A stretch of DNA of 64,000 bases from Rahnella laticis (GCF_015644585.1 NZ_JADOBI010000011.1:1-64000), one strand, 5' to 3'. Positions 51,718 to 61,853 are shown, numbered from the stretch's first letter. Program-made: numbers and translations. The notes: generated by a model not told the origin, from the letters alone.

Positions 51718-52520
51718 GCCTGACGCTGAGCTTTCGCCATCATCTTTTTAAGGACATGGGAAACCGCGACAAAACCGAATGTGGCGGTAACCATGGTCGC
51801 AGCACCAAATCCGGAAGCACAATCCATACGTTTCGGCCCTTCCGCCGTCGCGCGTGACGTACATACCGATCCATCCGCCTGCGGATACATCAGCGGTTCG
51901 CTGGAAAATACACAATCAATGCCCAGCTTCCCTTTGCTATTTTTCATGACATTAAAATCATTTTTCAGACGTTCGCGCAGTTTCGCAGCCAGCGGATCCT
52001 GAATGGTTTTTGCCAGATCGACGACGGCAATTTGCGTCGGATCAATCTGCCCACCGGCACCGCCCGTGGTGACGACAGGGATTTTAAAACGGCGGCAGTA
52101 CGCCAGCAAAGCCGCTTTCGGACGCACGCTGTCGATAGCATCAATGACATAGCTGAAACCTCTGTCGAGCATTTCAGCGACATTATCGGGCGTAATGAAA
52201 TCGTCGATGCAGGTCACATTGCACTCCGGATTAATCGCCAGAATACGCTGCGCCATAATTTCCGTTTTGGCCTGCCCGACATTTTCCCGCAATGCATGAA
52301 CCTGCCGGTTGGTATTGGTGACGCACACATCATCCATATCAATCAGCGTAATAGCGCCAATGCCGGTTCTCGCCAGCGCTTCCGCCGCCCAGGAACCCAC
52401 CCCGCCAATACCAATCACACAGACGTGGGCCTGCGAGAAAAGCTCCAGCGCCTGCTGACCATAAAGGCGAGCAGTACCGCCAAAGCGTTGCTGATAAGCG
52501 TCGGAGTATGTTGCAGTCAT
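51705..52520 (-). CDS. tcdA: tRNA threonylcarbamoyladenosine dehydratase
   Basis: E1-like enzyme (CsdL/YgdL) that uses ATP to cyclise t6A37 into ct6A; CsdA-CsdE assist it. The 271-aa protein has the ATP-binding G-I-G-G-V-G-S-W (37-44), the D-M-D-D and R-Q-V segments typical of MoeB/ThiF/UBA proteins, and a hydrophobic C-terminal helix for membrane association. The window thus holds two enzymes acting on t6A37 (trmO and tcdA). Convergent overlap of 13 bp with csdE. Confidence 0.96.
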   Translation of the reverse strand: MTATYSDAYQQRFGGTARLYGQQALELFSQAHVCVIGIGGVGSWAAEALARTGIGAITLIDMDDVCVTNTNRQVHALRENVGQAKTEIMAQRILAINPECNVTCIDDFITPDNVAEMLDRGFSYVIDAIDSVRPKAALLAYCRRFKIPVVTTGGAGGQIDPTQIAVVDLAKTIQDPLAAKLRERLKNDFNVMKNSKGKLGIDCVFSSEPLMYPQADGSVCTSRATAEGPKRMDCASGFGAATMVTATFGFVAVSHVLKKMMAKAQRQAQAA

Positions 52521-52549
52521 GAACGAAAAACCTCAGTGCGTCTGAAAAC

Positions 52550-53662
52550 TTAATTTGATTGTGAATAAGCGGTGAACAGCGGTTTGCCGTTCTGCGCTGA
52601 TTTTAACACCCAGACGCGCCCGTAGTGATTATAAAATCCTGCTGCATGCCCGGCATCCGTACCAATCCCCTGATACATATCGAAATGTTGTCCTTTAATC
52701 GCGCCACCAACGTCCAGCGCAACCATCAGACGCATATGATATTTACCGGTAAACTTACCTTTATCATTAAGTTCAGGCACTTCTGCCAGCAGCGTGGTGC
52801 CTGCCGGAATAAGCGAACGGTCAGAAGCCACCGAGGCTTTGGCAATCAGCGGAACACCGCTGGCGCCGCGAACCGGCGCAAAAGGTTCAGGTTTAAAGAA
52901 GACAAATGACGGGTTTTGTTCCAGCAACTCACGCACTTCAGCCGCAGAGTGAGTATCAGCCCACTGGCGGATGGCCTGCATCGACATATTTTCGCGCGCC
53001 ACTTCGCCACGGTCGATAAGCACCTTGCCAATGCTGCGGTAGGCGTGACCATTTTTGCCCGCATAACCAAAGAACATATAAGGACGCCCGTCGCCGTAAT
53101 CCACATAACCGCTGCCCTGCACTTCCATCATAAAGTTATCCATCAGGGAATTGGTCCAGGCGACGACGTAATTGTCGCTCAGCGCACCGGAGTAAATAGA
53201 GGCGCGATCCGGCAGGCGACCACGTTTTGGCGGCATACGGTAAAGCGGGTACTGGAATTCGCCCTGACGGGTATAGCGTGCCTGCACAACCGGCGTGTAA
53301 TAGCCGGTCAACTGCACGTTACCAAAGTTATCGGCACCTTCCATCTGATAGGCGCTGAGGCCGTACTGACTCAGGTTACGGGTGTCGGCTCCGGAGCGAA
53401 GCCATTGCTCCACGGCCTGAAACGTCGTGTTATTTCTGCCATATAAAGAGGAAGACGCGATTTGTACGGCGGCAACCTGATTTGAATAATCCAGCGCGTT
53501 GACCGGTTTCCCTGTGGCATTCGGCTCATTCACGTATTCCAGTGCGTTGTCCAGACGGCCATCTTTATACTGCTGGCCCCGGTCAGTCGGCCGCGAGGAA
53601 CAGCCCGCCAACACTGCAATCACCAGACCACTCAGCAGATACTTACTCCAACGTCCTTTCAT
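52550..53662 (-). CDS. mltA: membrane-bound lytic murein transglycosylase A
   Basis: Outer-membrane lipoprotein that cleaves peptidoglycan glycan strands to 1,6-anhydro products. The 370-aa precursor has lipobox L-A-G-C (acylation at C21). The MltA double-psi barrel domain is followed by the 3D domain near the C-terminus (V-A-L-D-V-G-G-A-I-K-G-Q-H-F-D), which carries the catalytic aspartate. It is next to the amidase gene amiC across the tRNA cluster. Confidence 0.96.
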   Translation of the reverse strand: MKGRWSKYLLSGLVIAVLAGCSSRPTDRGQQYKDGRLDNALEYVNEPNATGKPVNALDYSNQVAAVQIASSSLYGRNNTTFQAVEQWLRSGADTRNLSQYGLSAYQMEGADNFGNVQLTGYYTPVVQARYTRQGEFQYPLYRMPPKRGRLPDRASIYSGALSDNYVVAWTNSLMDNFMMEVQGSGYVDYGDGRPYMFFGYAGKNGHAYRSIGKVLIDRGEVARENMSMQAIRQWADTHSAAEVRELLEQNPSFVFFKPEPFAPVRGASGVPLIAKASVASDRSLIPAGTTLLAEVPELNDKGKFTGKYHMRLMVALDVGGAIKGQHFDMYQGIGTDAGHAAGFYNHYGRVWVLKSAQNGKPLFTAYSQSN

Positions 53663-53840
53663 TGTTGCCGCGCTCTCTTACTTTCAGGGAAATGACTGGC
53701 GAAACGATAACAAACGGGATATCAGAAAGGAATTGCCACAGTATAAAAAAGTGTACTGAGCCAAATTGCACCCCAAACGACGATTTTGTGGACAAAAACC
53801 CAGCAACTTGGTGCTTTATTTGAATAAATTCAAAAAAGGG

Positions 53841-53868
53841 TTGCACGAAATCTCATGGGGAGTATAGT
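53841..53868 (+). promoter_or_regulatory. promoter of the initiator tRNA cluster
   Basis: TTGCAC (53841-53846), 16 bp, TATAGT (53863-53868), then a C/T-rich discriminator, 14 bp before the first tRNA. The 16-bp spacer is typical of stable-RNA promoters. Confidence 0.8.
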
Positions 53869-53882
53869 TCGCCTCCATCGGA

Positions 53883-53959
<77 letters not shown>

Positions 53960-54022
53960 ATTCGATTTCGATGTATGAAATGCTCAGTTGAATTGTTCGA
54001 TGTAATAAAGCAGTATCACGGA

Positions 54023-54099
<77 letters not shown>

Positions 54100-54172
54100 A
54101 TTCGAGACTGATGCATAACGATGTTCAGTTCGGATTCTGTGATGATGTAAAGCAGTACCAAGTAGTGACGGA

Positions 54173-54249
<77 letters not shown>

Positions 54250-54280
54250 ACTACTTAAACAGTGAATTGAATTAAACAAC

Positions 54281-54305
54281 AAGCACCTTAACGGGTGTTT
54301 TTTTG
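54281..54305 (+). terminator. rho-independent terminator of the tRNA-fMet cluster
   Basis: AGCACC-TTAACG-GGTGTT stem (one G-U pair) followed by TTTTTG, 32 bp after the third tRNA. Confidence 0.8.
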
Positions 54306-54362
54306 TATCCAAATTTCGGGCACAGCCAGGAATGGCGTCATATTCTCACACCATTCCCCCGC

Positions 54363-55613
54363 TTATTTCGCCCTTGCCGCCCCGCCTTCTGAAAACCAAA
54401 CCTTGATGCCTGCCATGATTGATTCCGCGACCTGCTGCTGAAAATGGGCCGTCCTCAATTTTTTCTCTTCATTGATATTACTGATGAAAGCCGTCTCCAC
54501 CAGAATGGACGGAATGTCCGGCGCTTTCAGTACGGCAAAACCGGCCTGATCGACTTTGTTTTTGTGCAGATGATTAATCTTTCCCATGCGCGTCAGCACT
54601 TCTTTGCCAAATTTGAGGCTGTCACCGATGGTTGCCGTCTGAACCAGATCAAACATCGTATGGTCCAGATAACGATCGCCGCTTTTGCTGACGCCGCCAA
54701 TCAGGTCAGATTCATTCTGGGTTTGTGCCAGAAAACGCGCAGCAGAACTGGTGGCGCCTTTGGTCGATAAGGCAAAAACGGACGAGCCTTTTGCAGCCCG
54801 GTTTGTAAACGCATCGGCATGAATAGAAATAAACAGATCTGCCCGTAGTTTTCGCGCTTTCGCCACCCTGACTTTCAGCGGAATAAAGACATCTTCATTA
54901 CGGGTCATATGCGCTTTCATGTTAGGTTCACGCGTAATCAGTTTTTGCAGACGGCGCGCGATTTGCAAAACCACATCCTTTTCACGCGTTTTGTATTTAC
55001 CAATCGCACCCGGATCTTCACCACCGTGCCCCGGATCCAGCATAATGACCAGCGGCCTGCTTCGCCCGGCCTGACCGTCTTTGGCCGTTTCAGGCGGCAG
55101 CGTTCTCGCCACATCGCCGCGATTGTAATCTTCCAGTAATGCCAGCAGCGGATCATCTTCCGCACTCACGGCACCGTCTTCCGGATACAAATCGACGACC
55201 AGGCGGTTGTGGAATTCGGCGACCGGCTTGAGAGTAAACACATGTGGATTGATGGCACGCTTGAGCTCAAGCACCATGCGCACCGTTTTGGAATCAAACT
55301 GCCCCACCCGCGCCTGGCGGATATAAGGGTCACTTTGCTGGACCTTTTCTCCCAGCCCTTTCAGAACGCTGTTGAGGTGAACACCTTCAATATCGACGAC
55401 CACACGCGGCGGGTCACTCAGCAGAAATTGCTTATATTTTAGTGGCGTACTGGATTCGAGCGTAATGCGGGTGTACGTGGAAGAAGGCCAGATGCGTACT
55501 GCAATAACCTGTGAGCTGGCAGCAAACCCCACTTTGCTCACACTCAGCATCCAGGAAGCCGCTACAGTTTGAAGAAGTCGTCGTCGTCCGGGATTGTGGT
55601 TATCGTCAGTCAT
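54363..55613 (-). CDS. amiC: N-acetylmuramoyl-L-alanine amidase AmiC
   Basis: Periplasmic zinc amidase that splits septal peptidoglycan during cell separation; NlpD activates it in E. coli. The 416-aa precursor has a Tat signal (R10-R-R-L-L-Q). The AMIN domain (about 35-150) targets septal murein, and the Amidase_3 domain (about 185-410) has zinc/catalytic residues in L-D-P-G-H-G-G-E-D and S-I-H-A-D-A. Tat signal plus AMIN domain identify AmiC rather than AmiB. Confidence 0.96.
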   Translation of the reverse strand: MTDDNHNPGRRRLLQTVAASWMLSVSKVGFAASSQVIAVRIWPSSTYTRITLESSTPLKYKQFLLSDPPRVVVDIEGVHLNSVLKGLGEKVQQSDPYIRQARVGQFDSKTVRMVLELKRAINPHVFTLKPVAEFHNRLVVDLYPEDGAVSAEDDPLLALLEDYNRGDVARTLPPETAKDGQAGRSRPLVIMLDPGHGGEDPGAIGKYKTREKDVVLQIARRLQKLITREPNMKAHMTRNEDVFIPLKVRVAKARKLRADLFISIHADAFTNRAAKGSSVFALSTKGATSSAARFLAQTQNESDLIGGVSKSGDRYLDHTMFDLVQTATIGDSLKFGKEVLTRMGKINHLHKNKVDQAGFAVLKAPDIPSILVETAFISNINEEKKLRTAHFQQQVAESIMAGIKVWFSEGGAARAK

Positions 55614-55774
55614 GCAGTCTCAAAAGTATCTAAAAGTAAGAAATTGCTGATAAAAAACTCAGTTTATGGATTCTAACTAATCGTATCCTGCATGTCATTC
55701 CTAAACATTTATTCGATTAATCAATTTGTTGTAGGTTTGTAATGGGTGTTAAAACAAAAACAACGATTTCTTAC

Positions 55775-55829
55775 TTGCCACACGCCGACAAAAGAATAAA
55801 AATACAAAAATTACGAATAAAAATTCATA
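55775..55829 (+). promoter_or_regulatory. argA promoter with two ARG boxes (ArgR operator)
   Basis: Two 18-bp ARG boxes separated by exactly 3 bp: 55791-55808 (core GAATAAAAATAC) and 55812-55829 (core GAATAAAAATTC). This is the canonical ArgR hexamer operator geometry. TTGCCA (55775-55780) and TAAAAA (16-bp spacer) may form the promoter, which the boxes would overlap. The start codon follows 12 bp after the second box. Confidence 0.85.
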
Positions 55830-55841
55830 CGAGGTTTTGCC

Positions 55842-57167
55842 GTGAAGGAACGTAGTACAGAACTGGTTCAGGGATTTCGCCACACAGTTCCCTATATTAA
55901 TGCGCACCGTGGCAAAACGTTCGTGGTCATGCTCGGTGGGGAAGCCATAGAACATGAGAATTTTAGCAATATCGTCAATGATATCGGGCTGTTACACAGT
56001 TTAGGCATTCGTCTGGTGGTGGTTTATGGTGCACGCCCGCAGATTGATGAGAACCTTTCTGAGCACAATTACGAGCCGATTTATCACAAAAATATCCGCG
56101 TGACAGACGCCCGGGCCCTCGAACTGGTGAAGCAGGCAGCGGGTTTGTTGCAGCTTGATATCACCGCGCGGCTTTCCATGAGTCTGAATAATACGCCACT
56201 GCAGGGCGCGCATATCAACGTTGTCAGCGGGAACTTTATCATTGCTCAGCCGCTGGGCGTCGATGACGGTATTGATTACTGCCACAGTGGCCGCATCCGC
56301 CGTATCGATGAAGAAGCCATTCACCGCCAGCTCGACAGTAATGCGATTGTGCTGCTTGGCCCGGTCGCGGTTTCGGTCACAGGTGAAAGCTTCAATCTGA
56401 CGTCAGAAGAGGTCGCGACGCAACTGGCCATTAAGCTTAAAGCCGAGAAAATGATCGGCTTCTGTTCTTCTCAGGGCGTCATCAACGATGAAGGGAATAT
56501 TATCTCTGAGTTGTTCCCTAACGAAGCGCAGGAACGTATCGACCTGATGGAATCGGGTGGAGATTATCTTTCCGGCACCGTCAGGTTCCTGCGTGGTGCG
56601 GTGAAAGCCTGCCGCAGCGGCGTTCGTCGTAGCCATCTGATCAGTTATCAGGAAGATGGCGCACTGGTTCAGGAGCTGTTCTCACGTGACGGTATTGGTA
56701 CGCAAATCGTTATGGAAAGCGCCGAGCAGGTTCGCCGCGCCACCATTAACGATATCGGCGGTATTCTTGAGCTGATCCGCCCGCTGGAGCAACAAGGCAT
56801 TCTGGTTCGCCGCTCACGCGAGCAGCTCGAAATGGAAATTGATAAATTCACCATTATCGAGCGCGATAACCTGACCATTGCCTGCGCCGCGCTTTACCCG
56901 TTCCACGATGAAGGAATTGGCGAAATGGCCTGCGTGGCGGTTCATCCCGATTACCGCAGTTCTTCACGCGGTGAAATGCTGCTACAACGCGTCGCCAGCC
57001 AGGCCAAACAAATGGGTCTGAACCGGTTATTTGTTCTGACGACACGCAGTATTCACTGGTTCCAGGAACGTGGTTTCAAACCTGCGGAAGTTGACGTCCT
57101 GCCGATTCAGAAACAGGAAATGTACAACTACCAGCGCCGGTCTAAGATCCTGATTTCAGATCTCTGA
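55842..57167 (+). CDS. argA: N-acetylglutamate synthase
   Basis: First step of arginine biosynthesis, feedback-inhibited by arginine. The 441-aa protein has an N-terminal amino-acid-kinase domain that binds arginine (about 1-290; V-M-L-G-G-E-A) and a C-terminal GNAT acetyltransferase domain (about 295-430; [13 protein letters not shown]). The start is GTG at 55842, right behind two ARG boxes, so ArgR repression is expected. In E. coli its downstream neighbour is recD; here it is ptrA. Confidence 0.97.
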   Translation: MKERSTELVQGFRHTVPYINAHRGKTFVVMLGGEAIEHENFSNIVNDIGLLHSLGIRLVVVYGARPQIDENLSEHNYEPIYHKNIRVTDARALELVKQAAGLLQLDITARLSMSLNNTPLQGAHINVVSGNFIIAQPLGVDDGIDYCHSGRIRRIDEEAIHRQLDSNAIVLLGPVAVSVTGESFNLTSEEVATQLAIKLKAEKMIGFCSSQGVINDEGNIISELFPNEAQERIDLMESGGDYLSGTVRFLRGAVKACRSGVRRSHLISYQEDGALVQELFSRDGIGTQIVMESAEQVRRATINDIGGILELIRPLEQQGILVRRSREQLEMEIDKFTIIERDNLTIACAALYPFHDEGIGEMACVAVHPDYRSSSRGEMLLQRVASQAKQMGLNRLFVLTTRSIHWFQERGFKPAEVDVLPIQKQEMYNYQRRSKILISDL

Positions 57168-57193
57168 AAATCAGAACCCATAATTCTGAGCAT

Positions 57194-57223
57194 AAAAAAG
57201 GACGCTTTCGCGTCCTTTTGCTT
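57194..57223. terminator. bidirectional terminator between argA and ptrA
   Basis: AAAAAAGGACGC-TTTC-GCGTCCTTTT, symmetric with A/T-runs on both sides, fills the 75-bp gap between convergent argA and ptrA. In E. coli recB and recD lie in this interval. Confidence 0.85.
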
Positions 57224-57242
57224 TTACTGAAGTCTGGAAGTT

Positions 57243-60134
57243 CTATTTGCTGGTCTGCGATTTCAGAGCCTGCTGCAGGGTTGACGTATCCGGCCAGGTT
57301 TTGAAGCCTTCCGGCGCAGCATACTGCGGCGTTTTACTGTCGTTGCCGGAAACCTGAGACAGCATCGCCAGACCATCTTGCGCAATTACAGCCTGATGGA
57401 AATAGTCAGCCAGCTGAGTCTGCGTCAATCCGGCAATCACACGGATCACATTGGCCCGGGTATCAAACTGAGCATTTCCACGGCTGAAGTCATTGCCCAG
57501 ACGATCGGCTTCTTCATCCAGCGTTTGCGGACGTTGCTGCATCTCATTCACCAGCCCCTGCTTATATTGCAGGAATTCATCATCTTTCATTTCCCGCAAA
57601 CGCTTTTCAGCCTGCGGATAAAATGCCAGATAGCGCTGATAGAGATAGTCAGGTTGTTTGCTGTTACTTTGCAGCAGGAAGCCGATACCCCATTGTTTGC
57701 CCACCGGGATCGGGAAGGCAAATACCGCGTATCCCAGCTGTTCCTGCGTACGCAGTTGGCTGTAGAACCACGGCTGAATAATCTGCCCCAGCAGCGCACT
57801 GTAGCCCATACTCTGAACTTCGTCATAACCGCGTGGCACATACACCGCCGCCAGTGCAGAATCTGTACTGGTGCCGGTACGCTGGATATTGGCCTTCATC
57901 GGCTCAGAAACTTCAGCTTGCTTACCGCGCCACCATTCGGTTCCGTGCGCGCCCAGCTTTTGCATAATCTGCTGTGACATCGCCCTGACCTGATCGGCGG
58001 TCATATTACCCACCACCATCACTTCGACGGCGGCATGGTGAATCAGCTGTTCACGGTAATTATTCACGTCATCAAGCGTAATCTGCGCGACTAACTTTTC
58101 ACGCTCGGCGCGTTCGGTATACGGCACACGGGAAAGCAGCTGGATCGGCTGTAACGCCAGTTCGAAAGCTTTGCCTTTATCGGCTGAAGATAAGCGTTCC
58201 AGATACCAGGATTTCGCCTGATCCAGCTGTTCTTGTGTCGGCTTAAAGTTCGGATAGTTATCCACTAATGCCGCCAGCAAATCAGGCAGACATTCAGTAA
58301 AGCCGGTGGCGGTAAATTGCAGGCCATTATCCGGAGACGTCCCGAACGTAATGCCGCCGATGGACGCCTGATAGCTCAGCTGATCAAACGCGACGCCGGT
58401 CAGATAATCCGTCAGGCCGTACAACACCTGATTTTTTGCCGAACTCAGTGCCTCTTCATTACGGAAAGACACCGTGACATTGGCTTTCGGTTCATCGGCG
58501 AAGTACCGGCTCGGCATATAGAAGACACGCAGCCCTTTATCTTCCACCAGCAACTCAGGTTTGGTCGCCGTCGAGTCTTTCGTCACCAGCGCCAGAGAAT
58601 CGGGAATGTACGGGTTCAGCGCTGGCAGCGACAACGTGATGCCCTGCGCCAGCGTTTTCCATTGTTCAAAAGTTTGCGGCGGCACTTTATCAACTTCGTA
58701 AGGTGCATCCATAAAGTAAGCCATTTTGTTGTGCGGTTCATTCGGGCTGATGATCCAGTAGCGCGCATTTTGCGGCGTCATTTCATCCAGACGCGATGCG
58801 ATTGCTTTGGGATCGTACTGATCGGTCAGATACGGTGAATCGAGCACGTGTTCAACCGGAACACGTAGCATGGTATCCACCAGCCACTCTACATAATCCA
58901 TATCGCGGGTTAACGCGGGATACCGGAAATCAAGCGCCATAACATGAGCAATTTCGTCGAAATAAGACTTCTTAATGCCCTGTGTCCGCATTTCGTTGAG
59001 ATAACTGAAAATCGCGGCGATCACTGTGTCACGCTGGGCAAGACCTTTATCCGTCAGGGAAACAGAGATATTAAATACCCCCATATTCCGGTTAACCATC
59101 GGGTCTGCTCCGGCGCTGATCCCGTCTGCGTAACCTTGTTTCTGCAACCAGTCTGACAGCGTATTCGGGCTGCGGTTACCAATCAGATAGCTGATATAGG
59201 TATCTGTTTTACTGCGAAAATCTGCGCTGTTGTTGTCGATAGCAAATTCAATGCGCAATTCTTTGCGTGGCTGCGCGGGAACAAAATGGATAAATTCACC
59301 TTTTTGCTCTGCCGTCACCGTCGGTACGGTAATCGGCGGTACAACGGCATGATGGTTAGTGATCTTTCCGAAAGTATTGGCAGCCAGATCAGCCAGCTCC
59401 GGCAACGGTTTATTGCTGTAGATAACCCCGACCAGCAGATTGGCCGAATAATAGCGGTGATAGAACGCGGTGAGCTGATCGTGAAGTTTGCTACCCGGTT
59501 TATCTTTTAACGTATCGAGATTACCACCGGAATAACGGGCCGCCGGGTGTTCAGGGTTTAACGTTTCGGCCCGAACCTGAGCCATACGCATCCCGTCACG
59601 CGAACGCGCCATGGTCAGTTCGGCATTCACCGCATTACGCTCACGGTCACCGTTAGCCGGGTCCAGCAATGGCTCACCGATGGCGTCCGAAAGGCGATCT
59701 ACGGCTTCAGGCAGGGCATCATTTTCAACTTCCAGATAAAAGGCCGTGCGGTAAGACGCGGTGCTGCCATTATGGCTGCCGCCATGTTTTTTGAGGAATT
59801 CAGAGAGGCTTTCAGGCTGAGGATACTTTTTCGATCCCATCAGAAGCATGTGTTCTGTGTAATGGGCAAGGCCAAGCTGGGAATCAGGGTCTTCCAGCGA
59901 ACCCACGGGAATAGCCAGCGCAGCAAGTGACTTGGGCGCCTGAGGGTCAGAAACCAGCAATACCGTCATATCATTCTCAAGCTTGATCGCCTGATACCGA
60001 CGGGGGTCGTTCTGACTTTTATTAATAGCTTGTGCATAAGGCTGCCAGTTGGCGGCGCTTGCGACTCCAGGGGCCCAAAAGGTCAATAACAACAGTAACC
60101 CGGAAATTCGGGTAACCTGTTTCAACATTGCCAC
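57243..60134 (-). CDS. ptrA: protease III (pitrilysin)
   Basis: Periplasmic inverzincin metalloprotease of the insulin-degrading-enzyme family (M16A), which cleaves small peptides. The 963-aa length equals E. coli PtrA. It has a signal peptide (cleavage near A28), the inverted zinc motif H91-Y-T-E94-H95 and the downstream glutamate in R-E-R-N-A-V-N-A-E-L. The gene is intact. In E. coli it lies inside recC-ptrA-recB-recD; here none of the three rec genes is present, so ptrA stands alone and must have its own promoter. Confidence 0.97.
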   Translation of the reverse strand: MAMLKQVTRISGLLLLLTFWAPGVASAANWQPYAQAINKSQNDPRRYQAIKLENDMTVLLVSDPQAPKSLAALAIPVGSLEDPDSQLGLAHYTEHMLLMGSKKYPQPESLSEFLKKHGGSHNGSTASYRTAFYLEVENDALPEAVDRLSDAIGEPLLDPANGDRERNAVNAELTMARSRDGMRMAQVRAETLNPEHPAARYSGGNLDTLKDKPGSKLHDQLTAFYHRYYSANLLVGVIYSNKPLPELADLAANTFGKITNHHAVVPPITVPTVTAEQKGEFIHFVPAQPRKELRIEFAIDNNSADFRSKTDTYISYLIGNRSPNTLSDWLQKQGYADGISAGADPMVNRNMGVFNISVSLTDKGLAQRDTVIAAIFSYLNEMRTQGIKKSYFDEIAHVMALDFRYPALTRDMDYVEWLVDTMLRVPVEHVLDSPYLTDQYDPKAIASRLDEMTPQNARYWIISPNEPHNKMAYFMDAPYEVDKVPPQTFEQWKTLAQGITLSLPALNPYIPDSLALVTKDSTATKPELLVEDKGLRVFYMPSRYFADEPKANVTVSFRNEEALSSAKNQVLYGLTDYLTGVAFDQLSYQASIGGITFGTSPDNGLQFTATGFTECLPDLLAALVDNYPNFKPTQEQLDQAKSWYLERLSSADKGKAFELALQPIQLLSRVPYTERAEREKLVAQITLDDVNNYREQLIHHAAVEVMVVGNMTADQVRAMSQQIMQKLGAHGTEWWRGKQAEVSEPMKANIQRTGTSTDSALAAVYVPRGYDEVQSMGYSALLGQIIQPWFYSQLRTQEQLGYAVFAFPIPVGKQWGIGFLLQSNSKQPDYLYQRYLAFYPQAEKRLREMKDDEFLQYKQGLVNEMQQRPQTLDEEADRLGNDFSRGNAQFDTRANVIRVIAGLTQTQLADYFHQAVIAQDGLAMLSQVSGNDSKTPQYAAPEGFKTWPDTSTLQQALKSQTSK

Positions 60135-60431
60135 TCTCCCTCAATCGAGTAAATATGCCCGCGGGCACTAAAAATAAACAGTTCAACAACTGATGGATCT
60201 CAACCTGCTGTTTTCTGCTATCAGGTCTGTTCAGACCCCGCAGACGCAGGATAGTTGTCAAAAAAATCGAACCGGGATGAGCAGTCAGGAGCTCCGTCAC
60301 ATTTTGTTCCCGAACCGGGCGTTTCCTCCAGGGGAAAATCACCCTGTTAAACCACTCTAAGCTGTTAGCCCGTCATTGCAAGCGGCTTGAGGGTATTTTC
60401 CCGACTTATTCTGAAGCCGTTCTGCTGCCAT
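60135..60431. other. 297-bp gap between ptrA and ppdC where recC is expected
   Basis: No protein-coding gene is seen. Reading all minus-strand frames by eye I find no stretch resembling either end of RecC. The region has several small inverted repeats (for example GGTCTGTTCAGACC near 60223-60236) and a TTGACA on the minus strand near 60260, which could belong to a ptrA promoter. No insertion sequence or direct repeat that would explain a deletion is visible. Confidence 0.6.
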
Positions 60432-60788
60432 TTAGCCATTCTGTTTGCAGATCAGACGCTGCAAAATTGCCTGATATTTTGCAGGTGACCGGATAACAAT
60501 ATTGACCCGCTGGCATGATTGCCCGAAAGATATCCCCGACAGCTGATATTCCCAGCCTTTCATGACAGTTTCGTGGCTCTGGCCGGTTGCGGCGTAAGCT
60601 TCCAGCTGCGAATGTGCCTCTGACCACGCCTGTTGTACCTGCCACTGACGCATAAAACCATAGGTCAGTGACTGGTAATAATTCAGCAACCCTAAAACAG
60701 ACACCGACAGCAACAGTGCGGCTATCAATGCTTCCGGCAAGCTAAAACCCTGCTGTGAGATATCTTCTTTTCCGGATGCACTAACCAT
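60432..60788 (-). CDS. ppdC: prepilin-peptidase-dependent pseudopilin PpdC
   Basis: Minor type IV pilin-like protein, 118 aa. The class III leader has cleavage after G14 (S-Q-Q-G/F-S-L-P-E-A-L-I-A), with E+5 and a hydrophobic helix. It is last in ppdA-ppdB-ygdB-ppdC and overlaps ygdB by 8 bp. Such minor pilins prime assembly of type IV or competence pili; the E. coli homologs are part of the Sxy/CRP-S regulon. In E. coli recC comes next; here it does not. Confidence 0.85.
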   Translation of the reverse strand: MVSASGKEDISQQGFSLPEALIAALLLSVSVLGLLNYYQSLTYGFMRQWQVQQAWSEAHSQLEAYAATGQSHETVMKGWEYQLSGISFGQSCQRVNIVIRSPAKYQAILQRLICKQNG

Positions 60789-61269
60789 TACAAATCAGCT
60801 CATTATTTTCCGGGCAGAAATCCAGCCAGCCTTGTTTTAGCGGGATAAAAACCAGAGTGCCGTCAGCCTGCTTTTTGCCACTGGCTTGCTGAAATTGCAT
60901 GACAGGCTCACCGCCTTCGGCCATTTGCCCTGCACCGCGCAGCAGAAACACATCCGGACGCAGTGACGGGCGCACACAGACCCGACCTTTTCCTGAAATC
61001 AGTAAACCTGCGGCCACATCCTGGCATTGCCAGTCTGAACCGGTAGAAGCCTTCCAGCTTTGCTGAATTCCCCAGGCCAGAGCCGTTGAAGCATTTTCCC
61101 AGGCAATAACGAACCGGTGCTGGCTGGAAGTCAGCGCCAGCCCGGCCGAAAGTTGCTGCTGTAATGAGTTAAGGGCAATAAGCCCCAGCCCCATCATCAC
61201 CATAACACTCAATATAATGGCGCTGCCGCGCTGGCGTTCCGCACCGGTAAAATTCACAACAGCCTTCAC
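60781..61269 (-). CDS. ygdB: pseudopilin-like protein YgdB
   Basis: A 162-aa type IV pilin-like protein. The leader ends R-Q-R-G/S-A-I-I-L-S-V-M-V, so the usual E+5 is missing, as in GspK/PilX-type tip pseudopilins. A hydrophobic helix follows, then a globular domain with several cysteines. It overlaps ppdB by 4 bp (ATGA) and ppdC by 8 bp. Sequence divergence from E. coli is high, but position and leader fix the identity. Confidence 0.85.
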   Translation of the reverse strand: MKAVVNFTGAERQRGSAIILSVMVMMGLGLIALNSLQQQLSAGLALTSSQHRFVIAWENASTALAWGIQQSWKASTGSDWQCQDVAAGLLISGKGRVCVRPSLRPDVFLLRGAGQMAEGGEPVMQFQQASGKKQADGTLVFIPLKQGWLDFCPENNELICNG

Positions 61270-61853
61270 AAGTTATGCCCCGCAACCTGCGCCAGGACCT
61301 GCTGATGGATAAAAGGATTTCGGCTCCACCGGGCCTCGAGTTCCAAAGTAAACAAATGGCCGGCAGAACCACTGGTTTGTTCTGTGACGTTAAACCTTGT
61401 CACGCTGACTTCGGCAGGGTCGAGCAATTTTTCCCAGCCGGAACCGCTGCAACCGGAGGCTCCGCGCTGGATTTCAATGCCTCCCTGACGCAGACGATAG
61501 CCAAAATATTCAGATTCAGCGGTGCCGGGGTTTTCCCATTTTCCGTTGCGGTTCAGGTCGTAAATGGCAATGACGCAGGAGCCCGCCGCTTCTCCGTCAG
61601 CATTGCCGATAAGGACGGGCTTTCCCTCACAGATGCCATTACAAAAACCAGCCCGTCTGAGATCTTTCTCCATCGTAAATGCCGTCTGACGCAGAAGCTG
61701 ATCCAGCTGATAATGTCTGCCAAGGCTCTGGCTTCTCTGGCGCATCATTGGGTAAATTTGCGCGGCACTGAGCATCAGCATACTGCCCAATCCCATCGCC
61801 ATCATCACTTCCGGCAGCGTGAAACCGAGGCTGTTTCGCGGGATTACTGGCAT
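61266..61853 (-). CDS. ppdB: prepilin-peptidase-dependent pseudopilin PpdB
   Basis: Minor type IV pilin-like protein, 195 aa (PilW-like). The class III leader has cleavage after G10 (R-N-S-L-G/F-T-L-P-E-V-M-M-A), with E at +5. The membrane helix runs to about 35. It overlaps ppdA by 10 bp and ygdB by 4 bp, so the operon is tightly coupled. Confidence 0.86.
   Translation of the reverse strand: MPVIPRNSLGFTLPEVMMAMGLGSMLMLSAAQIYPMMRQRSQSLGRHYQLDQLLRQTAFTMEKDLRRAGFCNGICEGKPVLIGNADGEAAGSCVIAIYDLNRNGKWENPGTAESEYFGYRLRQGGIEIQRGASGCSGSGWEKLLDPAEVSVTRFNVTEQTSGSAGHLFTLELEARWSRNPFIHQQVLAQVAGHNL

Noticed and set aside
60022-60342. Minus-strand 106-codon frame in the gap where recC is expected
   Set aside because: Checked as a possible recC remnant. 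It shows no resemblance to RecC, overlaps the 5' end of ptrA in another frame and has a non-protein-like composition.
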